Of a DNA stretch of 64,000 nucleotides, positions 50,317 through 60,110 are shown one piece after another. This stretch comes from Archangium sp. (GTDB lineage Bacteria; Myxococcota; Myxococcia; Myxococcales; Myxococcaceae). Within the stretch, counting starts at the first letter, position 1, and each line of letters begins with the position of its first letter. Both the position numbers and the translations under genes were made by a program. The stretch lies in NCBI GenBank assembly GCA_030681645.1, contig JAUXRX010000055.1, positions 62,001 to 126,000 on the forward strand. The letters run 5' to 3'. Under the pieces are notes generated by a model. It did no database searches, had not been told where the DNA came from, and saw nothing but the letters and a program-made list of their open reading frames with translations.

Positions 50317-50777
50317 CCCCGCCCTCCCTCGATGGCTTCGATCTCGATGCGGGCGTCGTCGATGACGAAGGCCACGAGCGCCCCGGCGGCCGAGGATGAA
50401 GGCAACTGCCCCACCCGCTCGCAGGTCGAGGGCACGCCGATCGACCACACCGCCGACGAGCCGAACCAGCGCTGCAGCGCCGAACCGGTGATGATGTTGA
50501 GCAGCTCGCCCGCCGCGGCCAGCGCGCCCGCCTCGGCCTCCGGGTCGTCCCGATCGGTGCCCAGCAGGTTGGCCGCCGCGTCCAGGGCCACGCTCCAGGG
50601 CAGCCGCAGGGTGAGGTGGCCGGAGCACGGCGCCTCGAAGAAGAGCGTGGCCTCGGCGAGCCGCCCTTCCAGCAGGGGCGCGTCTGCGGGCACCTCGTCG
50701 CAGAACAGGAACGCCGCGTCACCCAGCACCGACCGGGTCACCTCGGCCAGCGGGCCTGCCGAGAGCGCCGCGTTCAC
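50313..50777 (-). CDS. cheX: CheX-like phosphatase domain protein
   Basis: A 154-residue protein with GTG start overlapping the cheY stop (GTGA). The helix AAGELLNIITGSALQ holds the ExxN pair of CheC/CheX/FliY-type CheY-P phosphatases, with strands LTLRLPWSVAL and LVAFVIDDARIE around it. Its place directly after a cheY argues that it dephosphorylates that protein. Only one ExxN motif is visible, as in CheX. Confidence 0.72.
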   Translation of the reverse strand: MNAALSAGPLAEVTRSVLGDAAFLFCDEVPADAPLLEGRLAEATLFFEAPCSGHLTLRLPWSVALDAAANLLGTDRDDPEAEAGALAAAGELLNIITGSALQRWFGSSAVWSIGVPSTCERVGQLPSSSAAGALVAFVIDDARIEIEAIEGGRG

Positions 50778-51172
50778 GACCCGCTCCTGGCCGCGGCCTC
50801 GTCGAGCACGCCTTCCACGGCCAGCATCACCTGCTCCGGGGTGAAGGGCTTCATCAGGTGCGCGCAGATGCCCAGGTCCTTGAGGTGAGCGATGGCCGGC
50901 TCGCTGCGCTCGGCCGAGACCACCACCACCGGGATCTTCCCCAGCAGCTCGTCTCTCGACATCAGCTCGATCAGCTCGGTGCCGCTCATCACCGGCATGT
51001 GGATGTCGGCCAGCACCACGTCGATCCACTCGCGCTGGAGCACGGCGAGCGCTTCTTTCCCGTTGGTGGCCTCGTGAATGGTGCCCACCTCGAGCTTCGA
51101 GAGCCCCAGGGAGCGCCGCATCATCTTGCGGATGAGCGGAGAGTCGTCGACGACCAGGATTGAGTAGCTCAT
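50774..51172 (-). CDS. cheY: CheY-like single-domain response regulator
   Basis: A 132-residue receiver domain: acidic pocket DD (9-10), phospho-acceptor D56 in LADIHMPVMSG, conserved Ser/Thr in VVVSAERS and Lys in LMKPFTPEQ. It lacks an output domain, so it acts as a diffusible messenger. Overlaps the cheX-like gene by 4 bases and follows cheD by 9 bases. Confidence 0.9.
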   Translation of the reverse strand: MSYSILVVDDSPLIRKMMRRSLGLSKLEVGTIHEATNGKEALAVLQREWIDVVLADIHMPVMSGTELIELMSRDELLGKIPVVVVSAERSEPAIAHLKDLGICAHLMKPFTPEQVMLAVEGVLDEAAARSGS

Positions 51173-51181
51173 CGATGGCTC

Positions 51182-51658
51182 CTACAGCTCGTGCTCACTG
51201 GTCTGGGTCTTGATGTGAATGCGGCCGGTGTCGTTGAAGAGGTGCGCAGTGCGGTAGGTGGTGCCGCCCACGTCTTCCGACGTGATCGGCACGCCCGCCT
51301 TCCACAGCAGCTTGCGGAGGATGAGGTGGTTGCGCTTGCCGATCTCGAACATGTCGCTCTGCGAGAGCACCGCCGCGCCGCCGGCCACCTTCACCACCAG
51401 GTTCCGCTTGTCGCAGCCCAGGTCGTACATGGCGTGAAAGAGCAGCGGCACGCCGGTGTCTGCGAACATGAAGGGCTTGAGCCTGGCCTTCTCGGGCGAC
51501 GTGCTCGCCTGGGGCAGCATGTAGTGGATCATGCCCACCGCCCGGCGCACCGGGTCGTGCAGCATCACGGCGATGCACGAGCCGAGCGCGTAGGTGACCA
51601 GCACGGCGTCAGGCGCCGCGCTCACCTGCATATCGGCGATGTCCACGGTCAGCTTCAC
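51182..51658 (-). CDS. cheD: CheD chemoreceptor deamidase
   Basis: A 158-residue protein starting GTG, overlapping the cheR stop (GTGA). The catalytic Cys and Thr lie in VTYALGSCIAV and the His in GMIHYMLP. VKVAGGAAVL and IGKRNH also match the family. CheD deamidates receptor Gln residues to Glu and can be a target of CheC/CheX proteins, consistent with the cheX-like gene in the same operon. Confidence 0.93.
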   Translation of the reverse strand: MKLTVDIADMQVSAAPDAVLVTYALGSCIAVMLHDPVRRAVGMIHYMLPQASTSPEKARLKPFMFADTGVPLLFHAMYDLGCDKRNLVVKVAGGAAVLSQSDMFEIGKRNHLILRKLLWKAGVPITSEDVGGTTYRTAHLFNDTGRIHIKTQTSEHEL

Positions 51659-52470
51659 GGCGGCGCACCGGGCTTGCGGTAGACCGAAGGCGAGACCACC
51701 TGCAGGCCGGTCTGGAGGCCGCTGAGCGTCTCGGCGTGGCCCACGAAGACCAGCCCCCCGGGCCGCACCAGGCGCTCCATCTCGGTGACCAGCGCCTGCC
51801 GGATGGGGGCGTCGAAGTAGATCATCACGTTGCGGCAGAGCACCGCGTCGAACGGCCCGCGCATGGGAAACGGGGGCCGCGCCAGGTTGAGGCGCGAGAA
51901 GGTGAGGTGGCTCTTGAGCTCGGCGCCCGCCTCGTAGATCGCCTCGTCACCCTCGCCGCTGCGCTTGATGAAGCTGCGGGCCAGCGCGTCGCGGCGCACG
52001 CTCTTGAGCTGCTGCCCCCGGTACTGGCCCCGCTTCGCCATGCCCAGCACCCGGGTGCTGATGTCGGTGCAGAGCACCCGCCAGTCCACCCCCTGGCCCG
52101 CGAAGAGCTCGTCGAGCACGAGCGCGATGGTGTACGGCTCTTCGCCGCTCGAGGCCGCGGCGCACCACAGCTTGAAGCTCTGCTGGCCGCCCGCCAGCCG
52201 CTTGCCCAGGTCCGCGGCCAGGGCGTCGAAGTGCGCCGGCTCGCGGAAGAACGAGGTGAAGTTGGTCGAGATGACGTCGAGGAACTCGATCAGCTCCCCG
52301 CCGTCGTCGGTGCGCAGCACCTCGAGGTACTGCGTCTCGGTCTGCAGGTTGAGCGCGCGCAGCCGCTTGCCCACCCGCGCCGAGACCAGCGCCTGCTTCT
52401 CTTCGCCGAGCCTGATGCCCGCCTGTTGGTAGGCGAGATCGCAGAAGGCTCGGAAGTCGGTGGCTCGCAT
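51655..52470 (-). CDS. cheR: CheR chemoreceptor methyltransferase
   Basis: A 271-residue enzyme with the N-terminal helical CheR domain (RLGEEKQALVSARVGKRLRA) and SAM-binding core. Motifs include TNFTSFFREPAHF, WCAAASSGEEPYTIA, CTDIS and DAVLCRNVMIYFD. It adds methyl groups from SAM to receptor glutamates. No C-terminal TPR. It is 18 bases downstream of the receptor gene. Confidence 0.94.
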   Translation of the reverse strand: MRATDFRAFCDLAYQQAGIRLGEEKQALVSARVGKRLRALNLQTETQYLEVLRTDDGGELIEFLDVISTNFTSFFREPAHFDALAADLGKRLAGGQQSFKLWCAAASSGEEPYTIALVLDELFAGQGVDWRVLCTDISTRVLGMAKRGQYRGQQLKSVRRDALARSFIKRSGEGDEAIYEAGAELKSHLTFSRLNLARPPFPMRGPFDAVLCRNVMIYFDAPIRQALVTEMERLVRPGGLVFVGHAETLSGLQTGLQVVSPSVYRKPGAPP

Positions 52471-52488
52471 CGCTGGTCCTGTGGCGGC

Positions 52489-54468
52489 TCAGAAGCTCTT
52501 CAGCTCGCTGTCATCGAGCGGAATGAGCTCCCTGGGGTCGACCACCGCCGAGGGCAGGGGCTCGAAGCCGGCGCCCTGCGAGGGCGGGGGGGTGCGCCGA
52601 GCCGGGGGCGGCGCGGCGTGCGGCCGCTGTGGCTTCACGGCTGAGGCGGCCGGGGCGATGGCCCGGTGCGCAGCGGCCCGCTTCGCCGCCGGCCTCCGCG
52701 AGGACTGCGCCGCGGCGACCGAGCCCACCCCGTTCACCAGCTGGCCGAGCTGCTCGACCATCTCGTTGAGCTCGACGGCCTGGGCCGAGAGCTCCTCGCT
52801 GGCCGACGCCGACTCTTCTGCGTTGCCGGCGTTCGACTGGGTGATGCGGTCCATCTGGCTGACCGCGGTGTTGATCTGCGTGACGCCGCTGGTCTGCTGC
52901 TCGCTGGCCGTGGCCACGTCGGCCACCAGCGAGGTGACCTTGCCGGCGCCGGTGACGATCTCCTTCAAGATGCCGCTCACCTCGTCGCTGATCGCCGCGC
53001 CCGACTCGGCGTTGCGCTGGGCCTCTTCGATGAGGGACGCGGTGGTCTTCGCCGCCTCGGCGCTGCGCTGGGCGAGGTTGCGCACTTCTTCGGCCACGAC
53101 CGCGAAGCCCTTGCCCGCTTCGCCAGCCCGCGCTGCCTCGACCGCGGCGTTGAGCGCGAGCAGGTTGGTCTGGAAGGCGATCTCGTCGATGGTCTTGACG
53201 ATCTTCGCGGTCTCGGTGGCCGAGCTGCGGATCTTCTGCATCGCGTCGTTCATGCGGGCCATGCTGCTGGCGCCCTGGTTGGCCGCGTCGGCCGCTTCCT
53301 TCGCCGACACGTTCGCCTTGCGGGCGTTGTCGGCGTTCTGGCGGGTCATCGAGGTCACCTCTTCCAGCGAGCTCGACACCTCCTCGAGGTTCGATGCCTG
53401 CTGGCTGGCCCCGTTGGCGAGCTGCTGGCTCGAGCTCGACACCTGGCTCGAGGCCGAGGCGACCTGCTCACCGGCCCCGGTCAGCCCGGCGATGATGCGG
53501 TTGACAGGCTTGGTGATGGCGCGGGTGACCACGAACGCCATCGAGATTCCGAGCACCAAGGCGAGGACCAGGCCCAGCGCGACCACCACCCGAACCCCGG
53601 CCAGCGCGTCGGCCACGCCGGTGGAGCCCTTCATGGTGTCGGCGATGCCGGTGACGGCGACGGCTTTCGACGACGCCACCACCTGGTCACCCAGCGCGAC
53701 GCGCTGCTGGCCGAGCTGGGCGTCTTCGACCATGCCCGCCTGCACGAGCTTCACCTGCGCCTCGTAGTCGGCGGCCGCGCCACGCATGCTGTCGATCAGG
53801 TGCACCAGGCCCTCGTCCTTCACCGTCGCGGCCAGAGTGCCGAGTTCCTTGTTTGTGACGACCAGCGAGGCCAGCGCGGCGTCGAGCGCCTTCGGGTCGT
53901 CGAGTGCCTGGGCCTTCCACGCCTCCAGCCTCGCCTCGGTAGCGGCGACCGCCACCTGGTGCAGCTCGAGAGACTCGGGGCGTAACCGTTCGAAGGCATC
54001 AGAGGCGTCCACGAACTTCTTCGCCGCGGCGTTCAGGGCGGCGCGTCCGGCCAGCACCTCCGTGGTGTTCAGCTTCGTCCTGTCCACCAGCGCCCGGAAG
54101 TCCCTCAACAGCACAGCCACCTTGTCGGCAGACGCCGCGAACGAGGTGAGGTTCGGGTGCTTCTTCACGTGCTCCTGCGCCTGCACGAGCGCGGCGTCGA
54201 GCTTCTCGAGGTTCGCGAGCCCCCTGGCGAGGAACTCGGCGTTCATCGTGAGCTCGTAGGTCTTCATGTCCTTCATGGTGGCCGCGGCGAGGCGCTCGAG
54301 CTCGTTGGCGAGCTGCACCTGGGGGGCGGTCTCCCCGGCCAGCTCGTTGGCGGCGGCCGTCTGGGTGCTCACCTGCAGCAGCGTGAACGCGGTCACCAGC
54401 GAGCTGACGATCAACACTCCGGCGTAGCCAGCGGCGATCTTCGTTCCCAACTTCATCGTATCGAACAT
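52489..54468 (-). CDS. Methyl-accepting chemotaxis protein
   Basis: A 659-residue receptor. Transmembrane helix 1 spans ~9-31; a periplasmic helical-bundle sensor ~35-285 rich in Ala/Leu/Lys follows, then transmembrane helix 2 ([20 protein letters not shown]), HAMP and a long signalling coiled coil. The hairpin tip is [20 protein letters not shown]. The tail has an extended Pro/Ala/Arg-rich linker and no NWETF-type pentapeptide. As the only receptor within the operon it is presumably the dedicated input. Confidence 0.93.
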   Translation of the reverse strand: MFDTMKLGTKIAAGYAGVLIVSSLVTAFTLLQVSTQTAAANELAGETAPQVQLANELERLAAATMKDMKTYELTMNAEFLARGLANLEKLDAALVQAQEHVKKHPNLTSFAASADKVAVLLRDFRALVDRTKLNTTEVLAGRAALNAAAKKFVDASDAFERLRPESLELHQVAVAATEARLEAWKAQALDDPKALDAALASLVVTNKELGTLAATVKDEGLVHLIDSMRGAAADYEAQVKLVQAGMVEDAQLGQQRVALGDQVVASSKAVAVTGIADTMKGSTGVADALAGVRVVVALGLVLALVLGISMAFVVTRAITKPVNRIIAGLTGAGEQVASASSQVSSSSQQLANGASQQASNLEEVSSSLEEVTSMTRQNADNARKANVSAKEAADAANQGASSMARMNDAMQKIRSSATETAKIVKTIDEIAFQTNLLALNAAVEAARAGEAGKGFAVVAEEVRNLAQRSAEAAKTTASLIEEAQRNAESGAAISDEVSGILKEIVTGAGKVTSLVADVATASEQQTSGVTQINTAVSQMDRITQSNAGNAEESASASEELSAQAVELNEMVEQLGQLVNGVGSVAAAQSSRRPAAKRAAAHRAIAPAASAVKPQRPHAAPPPARRTPPPSQGAGFEPLPSAVVDPRELIPLDDSELKSF

Positions 54469-54481
54469 GGTCCTGGGTTCC

Positions 54482-54988
54482 TCAGGCGGCGAGTGAGAGA
54501 TTGGTTTCAGCGAGCACGAGGTCGATGTCGATCAGCAGCACGACCCGCTTCTCCGTCTTGGCGATGCCGAGGATGAAGCGGGTGGCCTCGTCGCTGCGCC
54601 CGAAGCTGGGCGGGGGTTCGATCTGCGCCGAGGCGATGTTGCGCACCTCGAGCACCTGGTCGACGAGCACGCCGGTGGTGACCGGGCCAGTCGGCGTCTG
54701 CAATTGCGCGACGATGATGACGGGCCGCGCCACGGCGTTCTCGCTGCCGATGCCCAGGTGCGTGCGCAGGTCGACCACGGGGATGATCTTTCCCCGCAGG
54801 TTCACCACGCCCCGCACCCCGTGAGGTGCATGCGGCACCCGGGTGATCTCGAGCAGGCCGATCAGCTCGCGCACCTTGAGGATCTCCAGGCCGTACTCTT
54901 CGCCCCCGACCCTGAACGTCATGTACTTGCCCGCCAACGAGGCGAGCTGGCCGGCGCTGGTGGGGGTGTTGTTCGGTTGCGCTTCCAT
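54482..54988 (-). CDS. cheW: CheW coupling protein
   Basis: A 168-residue SH3-like coupling protein: [38 protein letters not shown] and [12 protein letters not shown] are diagnostic. It links the receptor to CheA. Its ATG overlaps the cheA stop (TGATG). Confidence 0.94.
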   Translation of the reverse strand: MEAQPNNTPTSAGQLASLAGKYMTFRVGGEEYGLEILKVRELIGLLEITRVPHAPHGVRGVVNLRGKIIPVVDLRTHLGIGSENAVARPVIIVAQLQTPTGPVTTGVLVDQVLEVRNIASAQIEPPPSFGRSDEATRFILGIAKTEKRVVLLIDIDLVLAETNLSLAA

Positions 54989-57090
54989 CAGGGTCTTGCC
55001 TCCGGGTGCGCACCGGCGGACGAGGCCCGGTGCTTGTACGTGATGAGTCCACACAGCTTGTCGACGTTGAGGATGAGGCCGACGTTGCCGTCGGAGAGGA
55101 TCGCGGCGCCCGAGTAGAACTCGGCCTTGCCCACGCCCTGGCCCAGCGCCTTGATCACCACCTGCTGCTGCGCGACCACCTGGTCGACCATCAGCCCCAC
55201 CCGCTTGCCCAGGCTCTCCACCACCACCACCAGCGCCTGGGTGGGGTCGGTGCGCGCGCCCTCGACCGCGAGCAGGTTCGAGAGCCGCAGCACCGGCAAC
55301 ACCTGGCCGCGCACCTGGAGCAGCTCGTCGCGCTCACCCATCGACGCGAGCATCGCGGCGGTCGGCTGCAGCGCCTCGACGATGGACAGGCTGGGCACCA
55401 GGTAGCGCTCGGCGCCCACGGTGACCAACATGCCGTCGATGATCGCCAGGGTGAGCGGCAGCACCAGGCGGAAGGTGCTGCCCCGGCCCGGCGTCGACTC
55501 GATGAACACGCGGCCGCGCATGCCCTCGATGTTGCGCTTGACCACGTCCATGCCCACGCCCCGGCCCGACACCTCGGTCACCTTCGCCGCGGTGCTGAAG
55601 CCCGGCGCGAAGATGAGCTGGAACACCTCCTGCTCGCTGAGCGCCTCGGGGTGCTGCACCAGCCCGCGCTCGACCGCCTTCTTGAGGATCTTCTCGCGGT
55701 CGAGGCCCTTCCCGTCGTCGGTGAGCTCGATGACGATGCTGCCTCCCTGGTGGCTGGCCGAGAGCGTGAGCACGCCCCCTGCCGGCTTGCCCGCGGCGGC
55801 GCGCTCGGCGGGCGACTCGATGCCGTGGTCCACCGCGTTGCGCACCATGTGCACCAGCGGGTCTTCGAGGCGCTCCACCATGGCCCGGTCCATCTCGGTG
55901 CCGTCGCCCTGGGTGACGAGCACCACTTCCTTGCCCGCCTTGCGGCTCACCTCGCGGGCCAGCCGCGCCATCTTCTGGAAGGTGTTGTGCACCGGCACCG
56001 TGCGCATGCGCATCGCCGCGTTCTGCAGGTCGCGAGAGATCTTCCCCAGCTGGCTGAGCGTGTTGCGCATCGCCACCGAGTTGCCCTCGCGCGAGTGCTT
56101 GAGCATCGACTCGACGATGATCAGCTCGCCGATCATCTCCACCATGCCGTCGACGCGCTCGAGATCGACCTTCACCGTCTCGCGCATCTTTCCTCCGCGC
56201 AGCGCGGGGGCCGAGGGCGAGGGCTCGGGGAACGGATCCGGCGCGGAAGCCGGTGGGGCGAACGCGCGATCCGGCACGGAGGGCGGAGGCGCGGACGGCG
56301 CTGGCGCCGAAGGCGCGGGCAACGGGGGAGCGGACGCCGAGGGCAGCGGCGCAAAGGAGGAAGCGGCCACGGGCCCGTCCATGGACGCGTCCGGCGTTCC
56401 GATGCTGGCGAGGAACTCGTCGAGCCGGGCCACCAGGGCGCGCGCCTCCGGGTTCGGCGCCACCTCGAGGCCGGCCTCGCAGGCCGCCTTGAGCAGCTCG
56501 AGCATGGTGCGCAGCAGCGCGGTGGCCTTGAACACGTACTCGAGGGCGTCGCTCGCGAGCAGGCAGCGCCCGTCGCGCACCTCGTTCATCAGCGACTCGG
56601 TGGAATGCGCGAGGGCGACGATCTCGGTCAGCTCGAGGAAGCCGGCCACCCCCTTGATGCTGTGAAAGACGCGAAAGAGCGCGTTCACCTTCTCGCTCGT
56701 GGCCCCGGTCGACTCGATGTTGAGCAGGATCTCGTCGGCCGCTGCGAGGCCGTCGCCCGACTCCTGCAGGAAGTCGCGCACCAGCTCGAGCGTCTCGGCG
56801 TCGCGGGTGGTCTGCTTCGGCCCCTGCGCCGGCGCTTCGGCGGGTTTCCGCTGCAGCACCGTGACCGCGTCGCTGACCGCCTTGAGGGCTTCTCGCGGGG
56901 CGATGCCGCGCAGGTCAGTGACCGCGACGAGCGCCCGCTCGACCGTGGCGAACGCGGCCCCCGGCGCGAGCGTGAGCTTCAGCTCGCTGAGGGTGGCGCT
57001 GAGCTCGTCGAGCCCGGCCTCGTCTGCGTCGACGCTGAGAACCAGCATCGCGAGGTGCTCCACCAATGCTGTCGGGCTCGAGTCCGCCAT
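54988..57090 (-). CDS. cheA: CheA chemotaxis histidine kinase
   Basis: A 700-residue hybrid-free kinase. An unassigned ~85-residue helical N-terminus precedes the HPt domain with phospho-acceptor H143 in FRVFHSIKGVAGF. A Pro/Ala/Ser linker follows, then the dimerisation helix, the ATPase domain (HMVRNAVDHGIE, ELTDDGKGLD, GRGVGMDVVKRNIE) and a C-terminal CheW-like domain. It phosphorylates CheY and CheB in response to receptor state. ATG 57090 has a GGGAG site. The first gene of the operon; no clear promoter seen in 57091-57285. Confidence 0.94.
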   Translation of the reverse strand: MADSSPTALVEHLAMLVLSVDADEAGLDELSATLSELKLTLAPGAAFATVERALVAVTDLRGIAPREALKAVSDAVTVLQRKPAEAPAQGPKQTTRDAETLELVRDFLQESGDGLAAADEILLNIESTGATSEKVNALFRVFHSIKGVAGFLELTEIVALAHSTESLMNEVRDGRCLLASDALEYVFKATALLRTMLELLKAACEAGLEVAPNPEARALVARLDEFLASIGTPDASMDGPVAASSFAPLPSASAPPLPAPSAPAPSAPPPSVPDRAFAPPASAPDPFPEPSPSAPALRGGKMRETVKVDLERVDGMVEMIGELIIVESMLKHSREGNSVAMRNTLSQLGKISRDLQNAAMRMRTVPVHNTFQKMARLAREVSRKAGKEVVLVTQGDGTEMDRAMVERLEDPLVHMVRNAVDHGIESPAERAAAGKPAGGVLTLSASHQGGSIVIELTDDGKGLDREKILKKAVERGLVQHPEALSEQEVFQLIFAPGFSTAAKVTEVSGRGVGMDVVKRNIEGMRGRVFIESTPGRGSTFRLVLPLTLAIIDGMLVTVGAERYLVPSLSIVEALQPTAAMLASMGERDELLQVRGQVLPVLRLSNLLAVEGARTDPTQALVVVVESLGKRVGLMVDQVVAQQQVVIKALGQGVGKAEFYSGAAILSDGNVGLILNVDKLCGLITYKHRASSAGAHPEARP

Positions 57091-57285
57091 TTTTCTCCCG
57101 GGGGGGTATCGCCGTGCCCCGTTGCACTTCGCGTTCCGGAACCCCCTCCGGGTTTGCGATCACTTTCCCGTGGGAGATCAGCAGGCTGGGGCCGTGCACG
57201 AATTGCATTCAGGGTCAGCGCCGACACGGCGGGTCAGGCGCCCGGTCAGTGATCCGCCGATCAGGCGCGAGCACGCGCGTGGTGA

Positions 57286-58080
57286 TCAGGGTGCGCCGAG
57301 GACCGCGACCGGGGCAACGGGCAGCTGGCCCTGAGGAACCCAGGTCACTCCCGCGAACACGGTGAAGATGCCGCGGTCGACGTGCAGCGCGGCCTCAGCG
57401 CCCACGTCGAGGGCGAGCTCGTCGGTGACGGCCACGCTCAGCCCCGAGAACACGCCTGCGCCGGGCGGGAGCGCCGGGCGATCGCCCCAGGTCGCGAAGG
57501 CCTCGCCGAAGAGCGTGACGCCGCGGCCCAGGTCGGCGGTGAGGGTGAGCGTACCCAGGCCCTGCAGCGCCGGGGCGCCCCGCACGTCGGCGACGGCGAA
57601 CATGAGGTTCAGGTCGGCGCGCAGGAAGGAGAAGGTCTTCGAGAAGTACCACCACGCCTCGAAGTCCCACGTCTGGCCGGGGTTCCAGGACGGCACGGTG
57701 AGGTGCACCGACGCGTCGAACGAAGGGAGCCAGGCGCTCTCAGGGCTCAGCGCCACCTTGAGCCCCGGCTGCACGCCTTCCGCGGAGACGGGCGGCCTGC
57801 CGATTCCCGGGAGGAAGAGCGTGTTGCTGTAGAGATCGAACTCGAGCGCGCTGGTCAGCTGGTACTTGATGACCATCTGGCCGGGGTGGACCAGCAGCCC
57901 GTCGCCGCTGCGCCCGTCGGAGCCCGCGGCCACGAGCACCTGCTCGGTGGAGTCGAGGATCGCGGCGCACGCGATGGCCGGGGCACAACCCTGCGCGGAC
58001 TGCGCGGTGCTGGGTGGTGCGTCGAAGACCTCGGGGCCCGCTCCGAGGAGTGCTGCGACAAGAACGGGGATTGCCGGCAT
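57286..58080 (-). CDS. Secreted outer-membrane-like protein
   Basis: A 264-residue protein with a signal peptide (MPAIPVLVAALLGAG). The mature chain has alternating strands: YQLTSALEFDLYSNTLFLPG, DASVHLTVPSWNPGQTWDFE and TLTLTADLGRGVTLFGEAF. This resembles outer-membrane barrels of the 'transporter/MetA-pathway' type. It is upstream of cheA on the same strand but spaced by 195 bases. Function unknown. Confidence 0.6.
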   Translation of the reverse strand: MPAIPVLVAALLGAGPEVFDAPPSTAQSAQGCAPAIACAAILDSTEQVLVAAGSDGRSGDGLLVHPGQMVIKYQLTSALEFDLYSNTLFLPGIGRPPVSAEGVQPGLKVALSPESAWLPSFDASVHLTVPSWNPGQTWDFEAWWYFSKTFSFLRADLNLMFAVADVRGAPALQGLGTLTLTADLGRGVTLFGEAFATWGDRPALPPGAGVFSGLSVAVTDELALDVGAEAALHVDRGIFTVFAGVTWVPQGQLPVAPVAVLGAP

Positions 58081-58167
58081 GGCGCCTCCGGGGGAAAGCG
58101 GCGCCCGTCTGGAGTGCAGCCGCTACGCCACCGCCAGACGCGAGCGATTGCGCGGCGCTGCAGGGGT

Positions 58168-58179
58168 GACTCGCGAGTC
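58168..58179. promoter_or_regulatory. Perfect 12-bp palindrome in the gap before the outer-membrane-like gene
   Basis: GACTCGCGAGTC is self-complementary and is flanked by GT..GTCAC. It lies about 90 bases upstream of the ATG at 58080 in a 286-base gap that otherwise holds no supported gene. Possible operator. Confidence 0.3.
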
Positions 58180-58366
58180 GTCACTCATCGCGGGGTGGAG
58201 CCCGACCGCGCGAAGGCGATCCGGCCGGGTGGTGAGGAAGCCGCCGACGGAGGCGGTGGCTCTGGAGAGCGAGGGCCTCGACCCTCAGGCCGATGGTCTG
58301 GCGCGACCCGGGCCGCCACTCGACGAGGAGGAACGAGCTGCGCCCCGTCGTCGGGTCAGCCTGGCC

Positions 58367-59515
58367 TCACGCGGCGAGCGCGCGGGCCTCTTGAACGGAC
58401 GGGCTGATCACCATCTTGGCCGTCTCGTCGAACTTCTTGAGCAGGGCCGAGACGTCTTCGCCCGCCACCAGCCGCACGTCGACCCCGCGCTTGCCGGCCT
58501 CGCGCTTGATGTCGAGCACCAGGCGGGGCGTGCGGTCGGGCTTGATCAGCGCGAGCGACAGGTCGACGATCACCTCGTCGAAGCACGCCGCGGCCAGCTG
58601 CTCGATGCTCTCCTCGACCAGCCGGGTGACGCGCGAGAAGTATTTCTCGACGCGGTCTTCCTTGCCGGTGAACGCGCCGACCCTCACCAGGTTCTCCTCG
58701 GCCACCACCAGCTCCTGGTCGTTGAAGTAGCGCACCAGGAAGTCGTCGATGCTGTCCTTGTCGAAGGGCTTGTAGATGACGTCGTCGAAGCCCAGCGCCT
58801 GCTGTTCCTTCTGCACGTCGTGGGTGGTGCGCAGAGGCAGGGCCAGGAACGCGGCGTGCTGCTGCAGGGTGCGCAGCTGGTTCATCAGCGCGGCCGAGTT
58901 GACGTCGGGAATGTCGGTGTCGATCAGCACCACCCGGAACACCTTGTCCCGGCACGACGCCAGCGCGGCTGCCGCGCTCACCGCGCCGCTCACCGTCACG
59001 TGCGCCGGCACCAGCGTCTTGAGCTTCTTGTGCACGTTCTCCATGTCGTCGATGACCAGGATGTCGATGAACTGCTTCCCCATCGGGTCGACCCGGCCCG
59101 GCAGCGCCGAGGCGGCGCCCGCGCTCACCACCGCGCCAGCCGCGCCGACGGGCCCGGTGAGCTTGAGCACCTTGAGCACCTTGGCCTTGAGCTCCTCCGG
59201 CTTGAAGGGCTTGAGGATGTAGTCCTCGATGCCGGCCTTCATCACGTCCATCATCACGCTCTTCTTCGACTCGCTGGTGAGCATGAGCACGGGCGTCTTG
59301 TTCCCCGCCTCGCGCATCTTCGCCAGCATGCCCGGCCCGTCGAGGTTGGGCATGGTCACGTCGAGGATCACCAGGTCGTAGGAAATCTCCTCGAGCTTGG
59401 CCAGGCCCAGCAGGCCGTCTTCGGCCTCGTCGACCTCGAAGCCCAGCTCGAGCACCTGCTTGCCGACGATCGACCGGATCGCCTTGCTGTCATCCACGGT
59501 GAGGATTCGGGACAT
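58367..59515 (-). CDS. Response regulator with two receiver domains and STAS-like end
   Basis: A 382-residue protein. The first receiver (1-120) is complete: DD, phospho-acceptor D52 (LDVTMPNLDG), LTSES and LKPFKPEE. A short Ala/Gly linker leads to a second receiver (~150-265) with DDMEN, VLIDTDIPD and IYKPFDKDS. The last ~110 residues (FDEVIVDLSLALIKPDRTPR) resemble a STAS or phosphatase-associated fold. Such proteins relay phosphate without binding DNA. It follows the CheX-like gene by 17 bases. Confidence 0.82.
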   Translation of the reverse strand: MSRILTVDDSKAIRSIVGKQVLELGFEVDEAEDGLLGLAKLEEISYDLVILDVTMPNLDGPGMLAKMREAGNKTPVLMLTSESKKSVMMDVMKAGIEDYILKPFKPEELKAKVLKVLKLTGPVGAAGAVVSAGAASALPGRVDPMGKQFIDILVIDDMENVHKKLKTLVPAHVTVSGAVSAAAALASCRDKVFRVVLIDTDIPDVNSAALMNQLRTLQQHAAFLALPLRTTHDVQKEQQALGFDDVIYKPFDKDSIDDFLVRYFNDQELVVAEENLVRVGAFTGKEDRVEKYFSRVTRLVEESIEQLAAACFDEVIVDLSLALIKPDRTPRLVLDIKREAGKRGVDVRLVAGEDVSALLKKFDETAKMVISPSVQEARALAA

Positions 59516-59532
59516 GTCGTTGTGGCCTTTCT

Positions 59533-59982
59533 TCAGCTCGCGTCGAGCGCGACCAGCACTTCGAGGTGAATGTCGTCACGATCTGCGCGCAGCACGATCA
59601 GCTGCTTGCCGCTGCCCGACCCACCCCACGCGCCGCCGCCCACCACGATGCGCGGCAGCCCCAGCGCCCCGTCGATCGACATCGAGCGCTTCACCTGGCC
59701 CGCGGTGATGTTGGCCAGCTCGCGCAGGGTGTCTTCCATCATCGAGAGGTCGACCTCGGCGGGGGTGACGCTGAAGAGCCCCGCGCCCAGGCGCTGGCAG
59801 CTGAGCTCATCACCGCTCACCACCACCGCCACCGGCACGGGCCCTGGAATGGGCAACACCGCGCGGCGGAAGGGCGCGACGTTCTGCGTCGCCGGCGCCA
59901 GCACGAACTTCACGTTCATCATCGTGGTGGTGACGGCGTTGACCATCGAGGCCAGCGCGTCTGGTGACGGGAATTTGCTCAA
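59533..59982 (-). CDS. cheX: CheX-like phosphatase domain protein, second copy
   Basis: A 149-residue protein with TTG start (59982) behind GAGG. The helix MMEDTLRELANITAGQVKRS carries the ExxN active-site pair; strands VAVVVSGDEL and IHLEVLVAL flank it. It is followed by the double-receiver gene, which is probably its substrate. It differs from the copy at 50313, so the two are not a recent duplication. Confidence 0.7.
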   Translation of the reverse strand: MSKFPSPDALASMVNAVTTTMMNVKFVLAPATQNVAPFRRAVLPIPGPVPVAVVVSGDELSCQRLGAGLFSVTPAEVDLSMMEDTLRELANITAGQVKRSMSIDGALGLPRIVVGGGAWGGSGSGKQLIVLRADRDDIHLEVLVALDAS

Positions 59983-60110
59983 GGCGCCTCGTGGTGGAAA
60001 GCCCGTCCGACCCCTGGGTGGCGCCGGCGGTGCTCAACCGTTGAGCAACACCTGTGCCCGGGCCCCCCTCAACGTTCTCGCTGACTTCAGGGCGACGAGG
60101 CGAGTCTGCT

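Noticed and set aside
57091-57285. Sigma-54 promoter for the che operon
   Set aside because: GTGCACGAATTGCA on the plus strand looks partly similar, but it lacks the GG element, has the wrong spacing and faces the wrong way. A GTTCCGGAAC palindrome at 57133-57142 was noted but is too short to interpret.
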